A stretch of DNA of 64,000 bases from Bullera alba (lineage: Eukaryota > Basidiomycota > Tremellomycetes > Tremellales > Bulleraceae), in contig BCIX01000007.1 in assembly GCA_001600095.1 (NCBI GenBank), forward strand, positions 310,001 through 374,000. The letters run 5' to 3'. Shown here piece by piece: positions 43,854 to 55,730 of the stretch (within the stretch, counting starts at the first letter, position 1; each line of letters begins with the position of its first letter). The notes below the pieces were generated by a model. That model was not told where the DNA came from. It saw nothing but the letters and a program-made list of their open reading frames with translations, and did no database searches. The position numbers were made by a program, and so were the translations under genes.

Positions 43854-46317
43854 ATGCCGCCGCCACGGAGACCGCCTGCACGGAAACGGCAGACCACTTT
43901 GGGCGATCACTTTCCCAGCGGTCCGCACGCCGGCAATCCTACTCCTCGGCCCAGTAATACGAGGTCCAGACAAAGAGATAGGGAATTTCAGCCTCGGGAG
44001 GAGAACCACTTCTCGGAGGCTTCAGACGGAATGGAACACGTCAAGTTGTCGTTGGATCCCACGGCGGTCCGGGGGACATTAACGCAAGAACGGAATTTGA
44101 GGAAGCAGATTTTGGACAGTGATGACGAGGCTTCGACACATGATAGTGATGGCTCCACCAGTTCTTCCTCTTCGTCTTCGGCCAGCGATCCTGTTGTTCC
44201 GCCTCGACGTCACCCGTCGAAGTCGGAGGGAAAGCCATCCGCGACCCGAAATGAGTCTCGGACTATGACTCGAAGTCAAAGTGGTCGTTCCACGAGAAGT
44301 GGGAATGCTGGCGACGGCATCGGATCCATATCTTCGAGAAGAGCCGCTCTATCTCAGCTTCGCTCACGACGTACCTCACAGAAGAACACGACCGTGATGG
44401 CGGCCGAGGACCAAAGCTTGGAGAGGCCCGAAAAGGTGACATCAGGAGGACCGGCGTCCGGGACATCAGGGAGACAAGCGAAGGACGAGATGTCGAAATC
44501 TCACAACGGTGCTGGATCCAAGCAGGAGACGCCTCTCTCAATGCCCGATCCAGAGTCCAACCCACGCGGCTTGAAGTCTGGTCGCTCACTTGTCGTCGAG
44601 ATACAATCCTTACCGCCCAAAGCCCGCGCCACATATCGGCTCTGGAGTCCTGATTCTCAGGCGGGTCCACAACGGTCCATGTCAACCAAGTTCCCGGGCA
44701 TTATGGACGACGATTCCGATTCTGCTGCGGATATAGTGACAAGCAAAGCCAAGGCGGCCAGGTCGACAGCACCTCGTAGTACGAAGGATCGGATCAAGAA
44801 GAAGCCTCTGCGAAATGTGGAGGTATCTTCGGAAGACAGCGAACCAATTTCCAAGCCAAGGAAGAAGATTCGACGCGACACCAGGAATACCCAACAGACC
44901 GACATCACTGCCGAAAGCAGATCGCGGAAGCCCCCCGCGAAAGCCATCAAGACGGGAAAGCGTAACGGAAAAGACGTCAAGCCATTCAATGGAAGACTGA
45001 TCGAAAGGACCGAGGAGGTTCTGGATCCCGACGCTTCACCTCCACCCCTGACCGACGATGAGGATGAAGACGATATCGTCTTAGATCAACCCGAGCGCTT
45101 CAAGACGCAGTCTCGCCTGCGCAAGAAGCAGGAGACACCATATCAACGGAAGCTTCGCAAGCTCAAGGCAGCTCGAGCAGGAGAGACGATTTCGCTATCG
45201 GAAGAGGAGGACGACGAATACGAATGGCTGTCTGACTCGCCTGGCTCAGACAAATCAGCAGCCGAGTCGGATGATTTCATCGTCCAAGACGGCAAGATGG
45301 TGCAGGATGGGCTATTGCCATTCGAGTTCTCCATGAACTCGGCACAATCCACCGAGTTCAAGTTCAAGGTGGTGTTTCATTACTTCGTGCTGCTGGTGAT
45401 CAAAGGTCCGAAGGTGCTCCCACTGAAGGGCCAGCTCGCGGATTACTTTCTGCCCAACTTGGCAGACTTGCGCCGCCGCATGCAGGGGTATCGAGATGCC
45501 AGAGTCAGGAGCCAAATCTGGCGAACCGAGTTTGTGCAGTCCCTGAAGAAGTTTCCAAGCTTCAGTGTGAGTGGGCTGACATTCGTTCCCATGTGAATCA
45601 GCGCTCATCCACTGCACTGTAGTACACTGTCCTCGACGAGTATCATAACGGCTGTGATGCATGCCACATGTCCGGGCGCAGGAGTCGGTGGAAGGTGAAG
45701 GTGGATGGGGAGCCTTATGATCCTGAAACTCATGAACCGATCGACAACGGGAGCGAAGAGTATACCTGGGACGAATCATGGGAGAAGCTTCCTCAAGATT
45801 TCCATATGGGAAAGTTCTGTAAGGAGAGAGCGGAGGTGTATCATGAGATGGCGCACTGGGGTGAGCGAAAAGACAGTATGTTTCGTGTGTCATAAGCTCA
45901 CTGCACTTCTAGAGGATGCGCTGTATTACAAAGTCCGAGGATATTACCACGATCTGCTCCGAGCCAGGAACATCACCGAATTCTCAGACTCCGAAGAGTC
46001 CGAGGGCGAGGACGATAATGAGGATGAGGACGAGGACGAGAAGATGCAGCGAAGAGATCGCTTGGAAGCACAGCGCCGGGAAACGAAAGCGAGAGTGGAG
46101 AAAATCCGCAAACGTCACTCCCCGCCAGCCGAATACAAGAATGTCGACAAGGTCACGGAATGGATGGACCTGGAGATGAGCTATCAAGAAAAGGTCCGTT
46201 ACCGCTGTCTTCTGTAGCAGGGTTGAGCTGACCGGATAACAGGGCTTTCGCTGGATGCAAGACCTGTTTGATCGGAGCGAACGGCTGGAGATGGAGCGTT
46301 CGACAGCGGATGACTGA
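43854..46317 (+). CDS. DUF4211-like nuclear protein with N-terminal PIP-box
   Basis: Function not known. The first 20 residues hold QTTLGDHF, a full PCNA-interacting-peptide match (QxxLxx[H/F]F) preceded by basic residues (PPARKR). A long disordered part follows, rich in Ser, Asp/Glu and basic clusters (RKKIRRD; KKKPLRN). The folded C-terminal domain, which I believe is DUF4211, has FKFKVVFHYFVLLVIKGPKV, then LKKFPSFSYTVLDEYHNGCD with CDACHMSGRRSRWKV, then MGKFCKERAEVYHEMAHWED. The tail has an acidic run (EDDNEDEDEDEK). Four exons; introns 45567-45622, 45870-45914 and 46194-46241 approximately. CDAC and the later Cys might bind metal. Confidence 0.75.
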
Positions 46318-46778
46318 GTCTTCAACAGCATCATCAACATCATACAAGCTAGGTCGATCTGTCTTGGTCTCCTGTCGACTTCCCACACCTTCAATTCCAT
46401 TCCATCCCTTCGATGATATACATCGGCATTGTAGAGTATCTGTGAGACCTGATTGTAACGTATAGTCCCAGACGCCGAGCCCACCTTTTTGTGATTCTTT
46501 GTAGTTGACTCTGAGACCAGAGACTTTCGCGACTCTGTCGTTCTGTGTTGTATGCGATCATCCTGGCAAGCTGTTGGTAGACGCCAGTATGGCAGTAGCT
46601 CGTAGCGCGGATGAGAGCACCCCTAATCTGAGTTCTGAAGCTGAAACTTTGGTAGCTTTGGTCCGACAGTTTCAGAATTTCAAACGCGAAATTTCAATGT
46701 TCAATCGCTTCGCTGAAGTACCGCTCTCTCCTCTCCATTGCCTCCATCTTCATAGTGCTCAGCTATATCGCATCAGCA
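46318..46778. other. Intergenic, MRF1 promoter
   Basis: 461 bp with no recognised gene. Contains AATTTC/GAAATT repeats around 46675-46700. Both flanking genes are on the plus strand. Confidence 0.35.
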
Positions 46779-48461
46779 ATGAGAGGCCTCTTGCGATCGA
46801 CCCAAGCCATACAGCATCTCGCCGAAGCCTCGGGATCGAGAAGCGCAGCTCGCGCAACATTCACCACTGCCAGCTCGTCCGCCCGCTTTTGCTCAAGATG
46901 CGCGTATCCCGGTGTCTTCATGAACAAGCTGCCTTCGGGCAAGCTATCAAGGCGCTCGCAACGCCACTTCGAGCTCGATAGAAGGACCTATGCTTCGGCT
47001 CCGACCACGGTCAGCGTGCCCGCCGACCCCGTCACTCTTTCGGAGGAGCGACAAAGAAAGTTGTTGGAAACGGTTGCCGTGAAAGTACAGCAAAACAGGA
47101 TTGCGATGCAGCAGGTAAGTATCCTCACTGGTCGATTAGGGTGTCTGTTGACTCTTCCTAGGAAGCAGACAGCATGACTGTTGAGGAACAAAAGGAGAGA
47201 GCGCAAGTGTTGAAAGAGACAGGCACATTTGCAACCCTGTGGGACGAGTACGAAAGATTGCGCAAGGTGTGTTCTCCAGACACTGTGTCGATGCCCAAGA
47301 TATCCCGGACTGACCTGATGGGATAGACGATTAGAGAGACTGAGGCCGGCTTGAAAGACCCAGATCCGAGCTTGCGCGAAATGTTCGAGGCAGAACTGCC
47401 TGAACTGATTGGCGAAATGGACCAGCTGCTGGACACCCGACTACCCCAAGTGCTGCTGCCCCCCTTACCCACGGCAGGCTTGCCCATGGTGATGACGGTG
47501 ATGTGCGGGATAGGTGGAGGAGAAGCGGCTCGGTTCGCAGAAGAGCTGAGCGTGATGTACCGGCGTTTTGCGGAGAAGCGAGGATGGAAAACTGAAGTAC
47601 TGAGCTCGGTCGAGGGACCGCCTGCCAAGGGATCAGGCGGAAACGGATACCGGGAAATCACAATGAGATTCAATCTTGGAGAATTTAGCGAGGAGGGAGC
47701 AGAGTGCTTCGGGCTGTTCATGTGGGAGAAGGGGGTCCATCGAGTCCAAAGAACACCTCCGGGCGCTACAGTGAACAAACTTCAGACAAGTACCGCCAAT
47801 GTCACTGTGAGTTGACCAGGTGTTGTCGGCTCGGCTGCTATACTGACTCAATCAAGCTGTTACCAATCTATCCGGACACAGAAGATCAGCCATTGTTTGA
47901 TGTCAAAGACGTAAAGCAAGAGGTGATGAGAGCGAGAGGGGCAGGTGGACAGGTACGTTGTTATAGTGTGCTTGAATCCGGAAGCTGGCTGACCATTCCC
48001 AAGCACGTAAACAAGACCGAATCGGCTGTGCGATTGACCCACATTCCTACCGGGATCACGGTCTCGATGCAGGATTCGCGGTCCCAGCACCAGGTAGGTC
48101 CACAGCGATTTCGTTCAAGGAGAGCTACGGTATGAATATTGACTCGGTTGACTAGAACCGGATGTGGGCTTGGGAGGTTCTACGTGGCAGATTGTCTGAA
48201 AGACGGCGGGCGGAAGAACAAGAGGCCCAAAGCGCAGTCAGGTTGAGTCAGGTCAAGTCTGGCAACAGGTCAGATAAAGTGCGCACATACAACTTTCAAC
48301 AAGATCGGGTGACGGATCATCGGATTGGCTTCTCCGCTGGGAACCTGGAAGGCATCTTGGCAGGCGAAGGCCTGATGATCATGATCGACGCCTTGAAGCA
48401 GGACCTTGCCGAAAGGAGATTGGAGGCTCTGATGCTGGGAGAGCCCGATCTGATCGAGTAG
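46779..48461 (+). CDS. MRF1: Mitochondrial peptide chain release factor 1
   Basis: Terminates mitochondrial translation by hydrolysing peptidyl-tRNA at stop codons. The N terminus is a long basic presequence. Then come the RF1 domains ([41 protein letters not shown] across an intron). The catalytic GGQ lies in [18 protein letters not shown], with an intron directly after Gln. The tail is standard ([36 protein letters not shown]). Seven exons. The start at 46779 gives [17 protein letters not shown]; no upstream ATG in frame was preferred. Convergent with the histidine phosphatase gene, 95 bp apart. Confidence 0.93.
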
Positions 48462-48556
48462 ACACGACGAGCACCGCGCGCGAGACAGAAGCCAATGCAT
48501 GATGCTCAAGTGCGTCCGTCCTGTTGAGCTGCAATCGCATGATGAAGATGCAGATC

Positions 48557-49933
48557 TCACTTATCCGTAGAGGCCCCTGCGAAAAATGCTCTCAGATCCG
48601 TCTGCTTCTGGTCGAAGCCCTGGCTTCCTATGCCTCCCTTTTGACGGTGAACCCGCTCAAGATGCGTTGTGATATCGGTGCAGAGGATCTTCACGGCCAG
48701 TTTCGGAGCGCTTGAGTCCAAGGGCTGTTTTGGCGGAGGCTCTGTAGGTCGGGATGATGGAGGTTGAGGCTCGTCTGGATCGGTTTCAAGACTCGGATTC
48801 GGGTCACTCCAAGCTTCATCCTGAACTCCGGGTCAACGCCGCGTGATGATACGGAATAAGATCTACTCACGGCATAGCCAACTTCCAGTCTTGTCCAACC
48901 GGTCTGCGACAAGTCAGTACACTATCCGCTTGGCCGGAGTAATACCTACATTTGTCATGCCTGCAGCTGTTAGCTTGGAGGAGCGGCACGAGTAACTTTC
49001 GACTCGCCTTTGTAGCCCCATTGAAGCGGTGCGGACGTTCCTCTTCTGGCGAGAAGAGCGCCGATAAACTCCGAGTTGAAGATGCCGTGAGCTACCACAA
49101 CGATGTGCGCCGACATCGGGCCTTTGCCCTTATTTGCCTGCAAATGCTGCTCGATGTATGCGGCGATACTACACCATACTATCAGCATGTGCAATACCAA
49201 TTCACTGCCCACGCTCACCCTCTGTTCGCCCTCGCGCGGACATCTTCCAGAGTCTCGCCGCCAGGGAACCGAAACTGACGTCCCGGTTTACGCTCGTACC
49301 CCCCTTTCTCCCCGAATGGCTGTTGTTCAGCTAAGCTTGGCCGTCAGCATCTACATTCGATACCGAGATGATAAGCTCGACTCACCTTCGCCGAAGAACT
49401 GCTCTCTCAGGAGCTCTGACACCGTGAAAGTCGGTTTTGGCTCGGATTGCTGTCGTTCAATCTGTTGGGCCTACAGGAATGATCAGGGTCAGGTTCATAC
49501 AGCTTTGGACCGCTTCAGCTCACCGTCCACAAAGCTCTGAGCAGATCTGAGGCGTAGATATGGTCGACCTTCGTCTGTCTGTATGATTCTCCTAGCGCTT
49601 TCGCTTGCTAGTCCACTCAGTGAGGGACATTATGTGAGTGAAATCGAATAGCTCACGTTCATTCCTGATCTCCAGTTAGCGTTCGACCGGGAGGGATAAG
49701 TGTCACTCGTCTACTCGCCATGATTCGATAACGGAGCATTCGCCCATCCAGCCCAGCAGGACTTCAGGTTATCTAACGATTAGTCCTCAGCTCTGCTCGG
49801 TGGTAGTCCAGTCAGGGCAATCATCCGGACCGACCTGTAGATTCGCCATGGCGGACCTGGAACCAGGGATCAGTACGGACGTCTCTCCACCACAGAGACT
49901 TGCCACTCCACATACCACAGTGAGCGTGATCAT
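48557..49933 (-). CDS. Histidine phosphatase (PGAM-like) with C-terminal PIP-box
   Basis: Member of the histidine phosphatase superfamily; substrate unknown. Exon 1 (49916-49933) encodes MITLTV and exon 2 (49835-49856) VRHGEST with the catalytic RHG. Exon 3 (49719-49772) covers DNLKSCWAGWANAPLSNH; then an 8-nt microexon (49657-49664) completes HGMN before QAKALGES (from 49607). Further on are HIYASDLLRALWTAQ, FRFPGGETLEDV, and the second catalytic His in HIVVVAHGIFN. The C-terminal extension is Pro-rich, then TDLRAFFAG in GFDQKQTDLRAFFAGA, a full PIP-box. Two introns (49665-49718, 48961-49007) have GC donors. About ten exons. A longer N terminus from 49987 is possible but less fitting. Confidence 0.82.
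49657..49664 (-). other. 8-nt microexon in the histidine phosphatase gene
   Basis: GAATGAAC, flanked by a GC-AG intron upstream and a GTGAGC donor downstream. It restores the conserved LSNHGMNQA reading; no other GT-AG path keeps it. Prediction from frame only. Confidence 0.7.
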
Positions 49934-50257
49934 CTTCGAAGTTAGTGGTCCCGAGATGGACGCTAGTGCAGTCAACAAGGAACACAAAGCATAGATCCAA
50001 GGCTACACGTTTCAGACGACCGAAACACGACTCTCCACCATCGAGCTGATCGAGTCGACCGCTTCAGACAGATGACGTAACGACGCGGATGATGCCGTTC
50101 GACGGCCAGGTGTTGTCGTCGATGACTTGGTAGGCATCTCAGATCGGTTGCCTTCTAACGCCAGTTTGCCCATACTGGATCCTGTAGCATGCATCAAGAA
50201 CACCGGCCAGACCCAGTGCCCGTACAATTCGAGACTCGAGGATCTCGAGATATCTAT
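49934..50257. other. Intergenic, histidine phosphatase promoter / GT90 3' end
   Basis: 324 bp. A minus-strand open frame (50012-50227) shows no family pattern. No gene is called. Confidence 0.35.
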
Positions 50258-52407
50258 CTAAGCTTTGTAAGACGCCGCCTCCCGGTCGTCGGCATTCAAT
50301 CGTCCCCATTCCAGGCAGAGACGATAGACGTAGACTAGACAGATGTCAGCGAGAGTGTAGAGTCACGGAGGACCTGGCAAGCAACTCACTCTCCATGTCG
50401 ATCTTTCTTCCGACTGAGAACATCCAGTCTCTTCCGGCCTTGGCGATCTTTCTCAGCTCGGCGTCACCATCGAGCCGCTTGGTGGTGAGCCCAGCGGCTT
50501 GGTAGGCGTCTCTCGTGGCGTTGGACGCCGCGAGCATCGACTTTGAGGGGCCAGAGAAGTAAGAGTGGATGTTGTAGATTTCCGAGTATAGCTGCGACAC
50601 GGGTATGTAATGCAGCCACGGTTGCAGCCACTCGGACATGAACTCGGTGTAGACTGTCGACTTGAGCACCGCGCTCTCGGATTTGAGCTGGGAGACCTGT
50701 GTCAGCACACAATGACAGAAATACAACACTGTATACCCACCAAGGCGAACAGACGAGCGGAGTACCCCATACCATCGATATCGATGAGGTACTTGTGTCT
50801 CCAATTCTCTCCCAGAGGCACGGCGTCGGCGAAACGGTGATCCTTCCTCATACCGTCACATCCGCCGGGGTATTGCGTGCAACCGACGGCTTTAGTGAAG
50901 GCGACATCCATCATGTCCTCGTTCAGTTGCGAGATGGGGACTTGCGCCGACACGAAGTTGTTCGTTCCGGGTGGATCGGCGAAGACAACGGTTTTCTCCA
51001 CGTCGCTCTGGTCCGAGGTCATCTTGATGAACCTGCCGTCGTCAGCTCAGCTCAGGTGTGACAATTGCTCACCTGTGACGTTGATACTGGGCAAGGAAGC
51101 CTGGAGGACTACTGCCTCCACCTGTTGTTGCTCCTCGCCAGAAAATGTCATCCGACTTCTCATTCCAGTCCGTCTCCATGTCATCGACATCCTTGATCTG
51201 CATATTCACTGGATCCCATCCGTAGGTGTATCGCTTGGTGGAGGAGAAGTAGTAGTGACTTGGGATGAGGATGTCCGAGTATCCCATTCCTTTGGCGGGC
51301 GAGAACATGGGGTAGAGAGCGTGAATAGTCCTCCAATCGGAGAAGAAGTGGCCTTGGTTGTAGTGTGCCCATGGGTGGTCGCAGAAGTTGTACTTGTCGT
51401 CCACGTCGGCGACAAAGGCGAATTCCTCGCCTGCCGCTTCTGACACTACACCAGCATCCGCAAGTCTGGAGATTGGCACCTGACCCTCTTTGAGCTGGGC
51501 CCTAAGGGAGCCGAAAAGACGACGAGCTTGTGACGAGGGTTCACATGTTCGACGGTACGACTCCCAGACATTGCCATCACCCCTCCAGTCTGGGATGAAT
51601 TCGCCTCCAAGCACGTGCTCGATACCGACTACGTACCAGTCAGCACAGCACAGCATCTCTCAGGAGCGACTCACGTGTCGAATCAGCAGTCAGATTGGAA
51701 TACAAATTCTCCTCCCATGGTACCAAGATACGACCTTCGGCTTTCTCGTTGATGGGGAAGTCCATGTCCGGCAACATGTGCTGAAACTTCTCCAACATGA
51801 CTCGGAATCCTTTGGCACGAGCACCGACCTCAGAGTCGTCGAAGCCTTTGCTGACGTCGAGCGTCTTGGTCTGTCCATTTTCGATTCTGACCAGATCAAC
51901 GGACGGCAAGTATCCAACCTGAACACATCGTCTTCTCAGTTCCTCTCCTGAAAGCAGCCAAAATGGTTCCAGATCCCTTGCCAGCTGATCGTACTCGTCG
52001 AAGATGATCGCTCCGTTGTCTTTGGCAAACTGATACCAGTGGTCGAAGCCGGCAGGCGGGTCCCGCTTGTATCGACGTTTATACTCTGTGACGGCCTGAG
52101 CCAGCGTGCGTGATTGACGGCTGAGTTTGGCTTCGAAAGAGTCCTTGGCATCGGCCATTAGCTTGGGGATGGGATGGTGGATAGGTGGCTTTGGAGCTTT
52201 CGCCTTTGCTCTCAGGAATTTAGACCGGATCACGGACGACGAGGCGGTGGTCCATTTCTGAGTGTGGGCGAGGAGCGGGTGTGATCCAGGGAAGACAAAG
52301 TGTAGAACGAAGAGTGCTGCGACAGTGATACCGGCGATGGCCAGCAGCCTCGAGCGTGTGAGGTTGCTCTTGATCCCTCTTGATCCCATGGCCGGCAGGG
52401 ACGACAT
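50258..52407 (-). CDS. CAP10-family glycosyltransferase (GT90)
   Basis: Type II membrane glycosyltransferase of the Golgi, related to cryptococcal Cap10 and xylosyltransferases. A single membrane segment near the N terminus (LLAIAGITVAALFVLHFVFP) sets type II topology. The luminal domain has PAGFDHWYQFAKDNGAIIFD (family landmark), MGYSDILIPSHYYFSS, WNEKSDDIFWRGATTGGGSS and the CAP10 core KYLIDIDGMGYSARLFALL with KSESAVLKSTVYTEFMSEWL. The last exon ends EWGRLNADDREAASYKA. Six or so exons. The start at 52407 puts the membrane segment about 25 residues in. Which sugar it transfers cannot be told; capsule or glycolipid roles are inference from the family. Confidence 0.85.
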
Positions 52408-52815
52408 GGAGAGGCGGTGAGACTTGAGTGAGAAGAGGTCGAATGCTGTTTTAGGACACGAACGCGTTTTCAGATTGGGCAGCAAAGTGAAACTCGCGGA
52501 ATTAAGGTTAAGCTGTAAGGGTATAGACCCAACTCGCGCGTGGCAACCACGTGGGATGAGTTCAACATCGAGCCTCATGATGAAACGGTGATGTCGACTG
52601 CCGAACCTTGTCCAACTCAAAGTCCAACTGGTTGTATCTCAATTTGTCCAGGTGCGCGTGAGCTCTGTACGAGTACAAGTAGATCGCTGCTCCCTTTCTG
52701 CATCTTTCCCCAATCTTCAACTCACCTTCACGCTACAACACTCGTCAAACCTACTGAAGCCTTCACGAGATCTCGTTTACCGTGTTCTCACCTCAGCACC
52801 GGAAGACCAGCTACA
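52408..52815. promoter_or_regulatory. Divergent promoter, GT90 / TPR gene
   Basis: 408 bp. A frame open from 52540 runs in phase into the TPR gene and could encode a longer N terminus, but it is Ser/Thr-rich without pattern. ACGCGT lies near 52470. CT-rich before the TPR start. Confidence 0.4.
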
Positions 52816-54026
52816 ATGGACGAGTTTGACGCTCTACCCAAATTCGACTCCAGCAAGTTTCAACCTCCCGCATGGGCTTCCAGCTCTCAGTTCCAGTGGA
52901 AGAGGAACAGCACGAGCTGCAAATCCACCTCGAATGATGCCGAAGCTGGAGACACCACGAAAGACGAGGTACATGTCAAGCAAGACAGCGACTCAGAATC
53001 GACCGACCAAGAGGACAGCTTGGCCGGAGACGAGGAAGTCTGGGAAGATGCAAGTGAAATATTATCAGGCCTTGATCCAGCCGCAGCTGTATTCTCCACC
53101 GAGGAGCTAAGCGTGAGTTGAGCGTGTGCTAGTACGTGCTTCGACTGATAGTCGCCTTCAGGACCTCTTGAAACGAGCGTCTGAGTGCAAGGCACAGGGC
53201 AATCAGTACTTCACGGCCAAACCACCCGACTATCAGCAAGCGATTGACGCGTACAAGAAGGCTTTGGGCTTTCTCCCCGATATTCCGGACAAGGACGCAG
53301 CCCAGATGCCTGAGAACTCCGAGCCCGCATCTGGCATTCAGGAAGTGACGGAGGAGGAAGCGGAGCTCATTGCACAAGCGGAGCGGGACGCGAAGGAGCC
53401 TTTAGACCCAGAGGTAGCCCTCAGAACGCAGGTCGAAGGGGATATTCGGGAGTGCACAAAGGCGTGCTGGGGAAATCTTGCCGCTTGTCACAACGCCACG
53501 GTAAGTCCGCCAGCGCCGAGTCGAGCCAATACTGACTTCCAATGATAGAAAGAGTACAAGGCAGCAGTGGAGGCTGGTACCAAAGGTGAAGTCGTAGACT
53601 AAGGCTCAAGGCGGCGACAGCGTGGACTGACACTACATCAGCACTTGCAATTGATCCACACTACACGAAAGCCCTCCAAAGGCGTGCACTTGCGAACGAC
53701 ATACTTTCCACCTGGACGTCATTGACGTCAGCTGAAGAGGGTGAGTGTGTTATTTCAGCTTGATACACGTGGCTGATTGTCATTCAGACTACAAGCTCTT
53801 GATCTCGCTCCTTCCCACCTCATCGCCGCATGTCGCTGCAGCACGTAAAGCACTCAGCAAGCTACCGGAACGTATACGCGTACAGCAGGAGAAGGAGAAG
53901 GATGAGATGCTGGGTAAATTGAAGGAACTGGGTAACGGTTTGTTGGGCGCGTTCGGCCTGAACACCGACATGTTCAAATTCGATCAACAGGAGGGCGGAG
54001 GTTACAATATGAGATTCGAGAGTTGA
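52816..54026 (+). CDS. TTC1-like TPR protein
   Basis: Likely co-chaperone-type adaptor with three TPR units. The N-terminal half is acidic (DSDSESTDQEDSLAGDEE; EEVWEDASEILSGLD). The TPR units follow: LLKRASECKAQGNQYF, AIDAYKKALGFLPDIP, NLAACHNATKEYKAAVEAGTK, ALAIDPHYTKALQRRALAND. The C-terminal helical tail has MLGKLKELGNGLLGAFGLNT and ends YNMRFES, which matches the TTC1 family. Six exons. The ATG at 52816 begins MDEFDALPKFDSSKF and has CAA before it. Confidence 0.82.
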
Positions 54027-54050
54027 TCGTTGATCCCGCCTCGATGCATT

Positions 54051-55730
54051 TCACCGTCTCTCTCCGCCATAAACCCAAGAGCCTACCCCATATCTGATTC
54101 CGAAAGCCAGTATGCTGCCTGCTATCTGCACCCCTGCCATCAATGAACACAACGTCTGCTCGTGCAACGGCCCAGCGTTCACCAGGAGTGTGTTCAGGAT
54201 AGTGAGGTTGGTGGTCGATCTAATGCGACCATCGACCTTTTCCAGTCTGACGAACCGCAAGAAAGCCAGCACCTCGAGGATGAGCACCGAAATGAACGAT
54301 GGCGGTTTGTCAAAGGTCGCGATACTAGGACTTAGGGTGTCTGTTGCGGCATCATAGCTAAGGGGGTTAGGGACGCCTTCGATGACCGACTCACGCAGGA
54401 AGTCTGTGTCTGGGACAGTGTACCAGTCGGAAAAGCTGTGGACACGAGAGGATGAAGTTGAATATCTGAGGGATGAAGAATAGGATGAGAGTCTTGGAGA
54501 AATGTCCTTGAATGGCGACGGCTGAGAAAGCCATGCCTGTGAAATAGCAGAAAGTGTCGCCGGGGAACGCCCTCGCAGGGTACCTGGGACATTCAGTGCT
54601 GCGCCTCCGGGATGAACCCACCAGTTGTGCCATAAGAAGCCAGCGCATATACCGATTAATGGGGCCATAAAGTACAGGCTCATGAGATGCCGCTTGACTA
54701 CCTCGCCGGCTGCCCAGCCGAGAAGTCTCCCTTCATCCGGGTTTCCCACACCGCCCAACGCCATCAAGAAGCTTTTGGGCCAGATGGGCAAAAAGATGAG
54801 ATCATTAATGGCGACAGAGATGGCAATGATGAACGCTTGGACGGCTTCGACACCATTGATCCCAGCGAGAATGTTGGTCGAATTAGTGGTAAACGTGGGC
54901 AGCATGACGAGATAGACGTAGTAAAGCGGTCCTGGGCGTCAGTCATGGTGACAATATCACTATTCACCTAGATCGACCACTATCGACTTCTCCCAGCCCC
55001 CAAAGCCAAAGTGGGACAACCATCTACCCGCGACTTTTGGAAGAATGACCTTTGTGAGACCCCCTTCAGAGTAGTAGACCAATAACGTCGGTACCGCTGC
55101 AACGATCGGTATTGGCAGTTTGTGCCTCCAACGGATATCGAAGAGGTCATCGATGAAGCCGAGCAAGGTCGCGGTGAGCAGTGATAGCAATGACGAGAGG
55201 TACAACGTGAGCTGGGATAGGTCAGCCCCCGCTCGTTCGCGAAATCACCCACCTCTTGCTGAGGAAATGCTTCTCGGCCAACAGTATCCCCATTCTTCTG
55301 GGCCTGAAAGATGTGGGAGAATGGGAACGGGATGAAGAGCATCATTAGGCCTATGTACCAGCAAGCCATGGGTAGGCCCAAGCATTCGACGCTGCTAGTC
55401 AGCCCGAGCTCAGAGCTTCCACACTCACACCCATGGTCCAGACACTTTGCCTCCTGGCTTACATAGATCTCTTCCTTTAAGACCTTTGTCTACGAAAGCC
55501 TGTCCGACAAACGGCACTGCCCAGACTGCACCAAGGAAAGCGAGCAGCGAGAAGCCTAGATTCGCTTGGAGTGCCGGGAAAGCTGGCTGGGGAACATCGA
55601 TCCAAGCTGTATGAGGAAACAGCGGTAGAAGCGGATGCACGATGAGCGCCAGAGCGATAGGCAGGATTGTTATGCTCAGCAAAAGCGGAGGCGGGTGCCC
55701 CCAGGGCTGTTGCGGAGCTGCAGTGGGCAT
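54051..55730 (-). CDS. ALG7: UDP-GlcNAc:dolichyl-phosphate GlcNAc-1-phosphate transferase
   Basis: First enzyme of N-glycan precursor synthesis at the ER; the target of tunicamycin. Multi-pass membrane protein with about ten hydrophobic segments. Conserved strings: [20 protein letters not shown] (Mg-binding FIDD), [19 protein letters not shown], and [20 protein letters not shown], then [18 protein letters not shown]. The intron near 54575 must use donor GTGGGT to read NWW-YPARAF correctly. About seven exons. Start at 55730 ([11 protein letters not shown]). Convergent with the TPR gene, 24 bp apart. Confidence 0.93.

Noticed and set aside
43355..43897. 180-codon minus-strand frame upstream of TAF9
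   Set aside because: Overlaps TAF9 exon 1 in another frame and the promoter; the TAF9 histone fold fixes the real frame.
44041..44989. Minus-strand frames of 65-140 codons across the DUF4211-like gene
   Set aside because: Mirror images of low-complexity coding sequence.
50012..50227. 71-codon minus-strand frame between GT90 and the histidine phosphatase
   Set aside because: No domain, no splice continuity with either neighbour.
52540..52815. In-frame N-terminal extension of the TPR gene
   Set aside because: Composition is promoter-like and the ATG at 52816 starts the conserved acidic region; kept only as a possibility.
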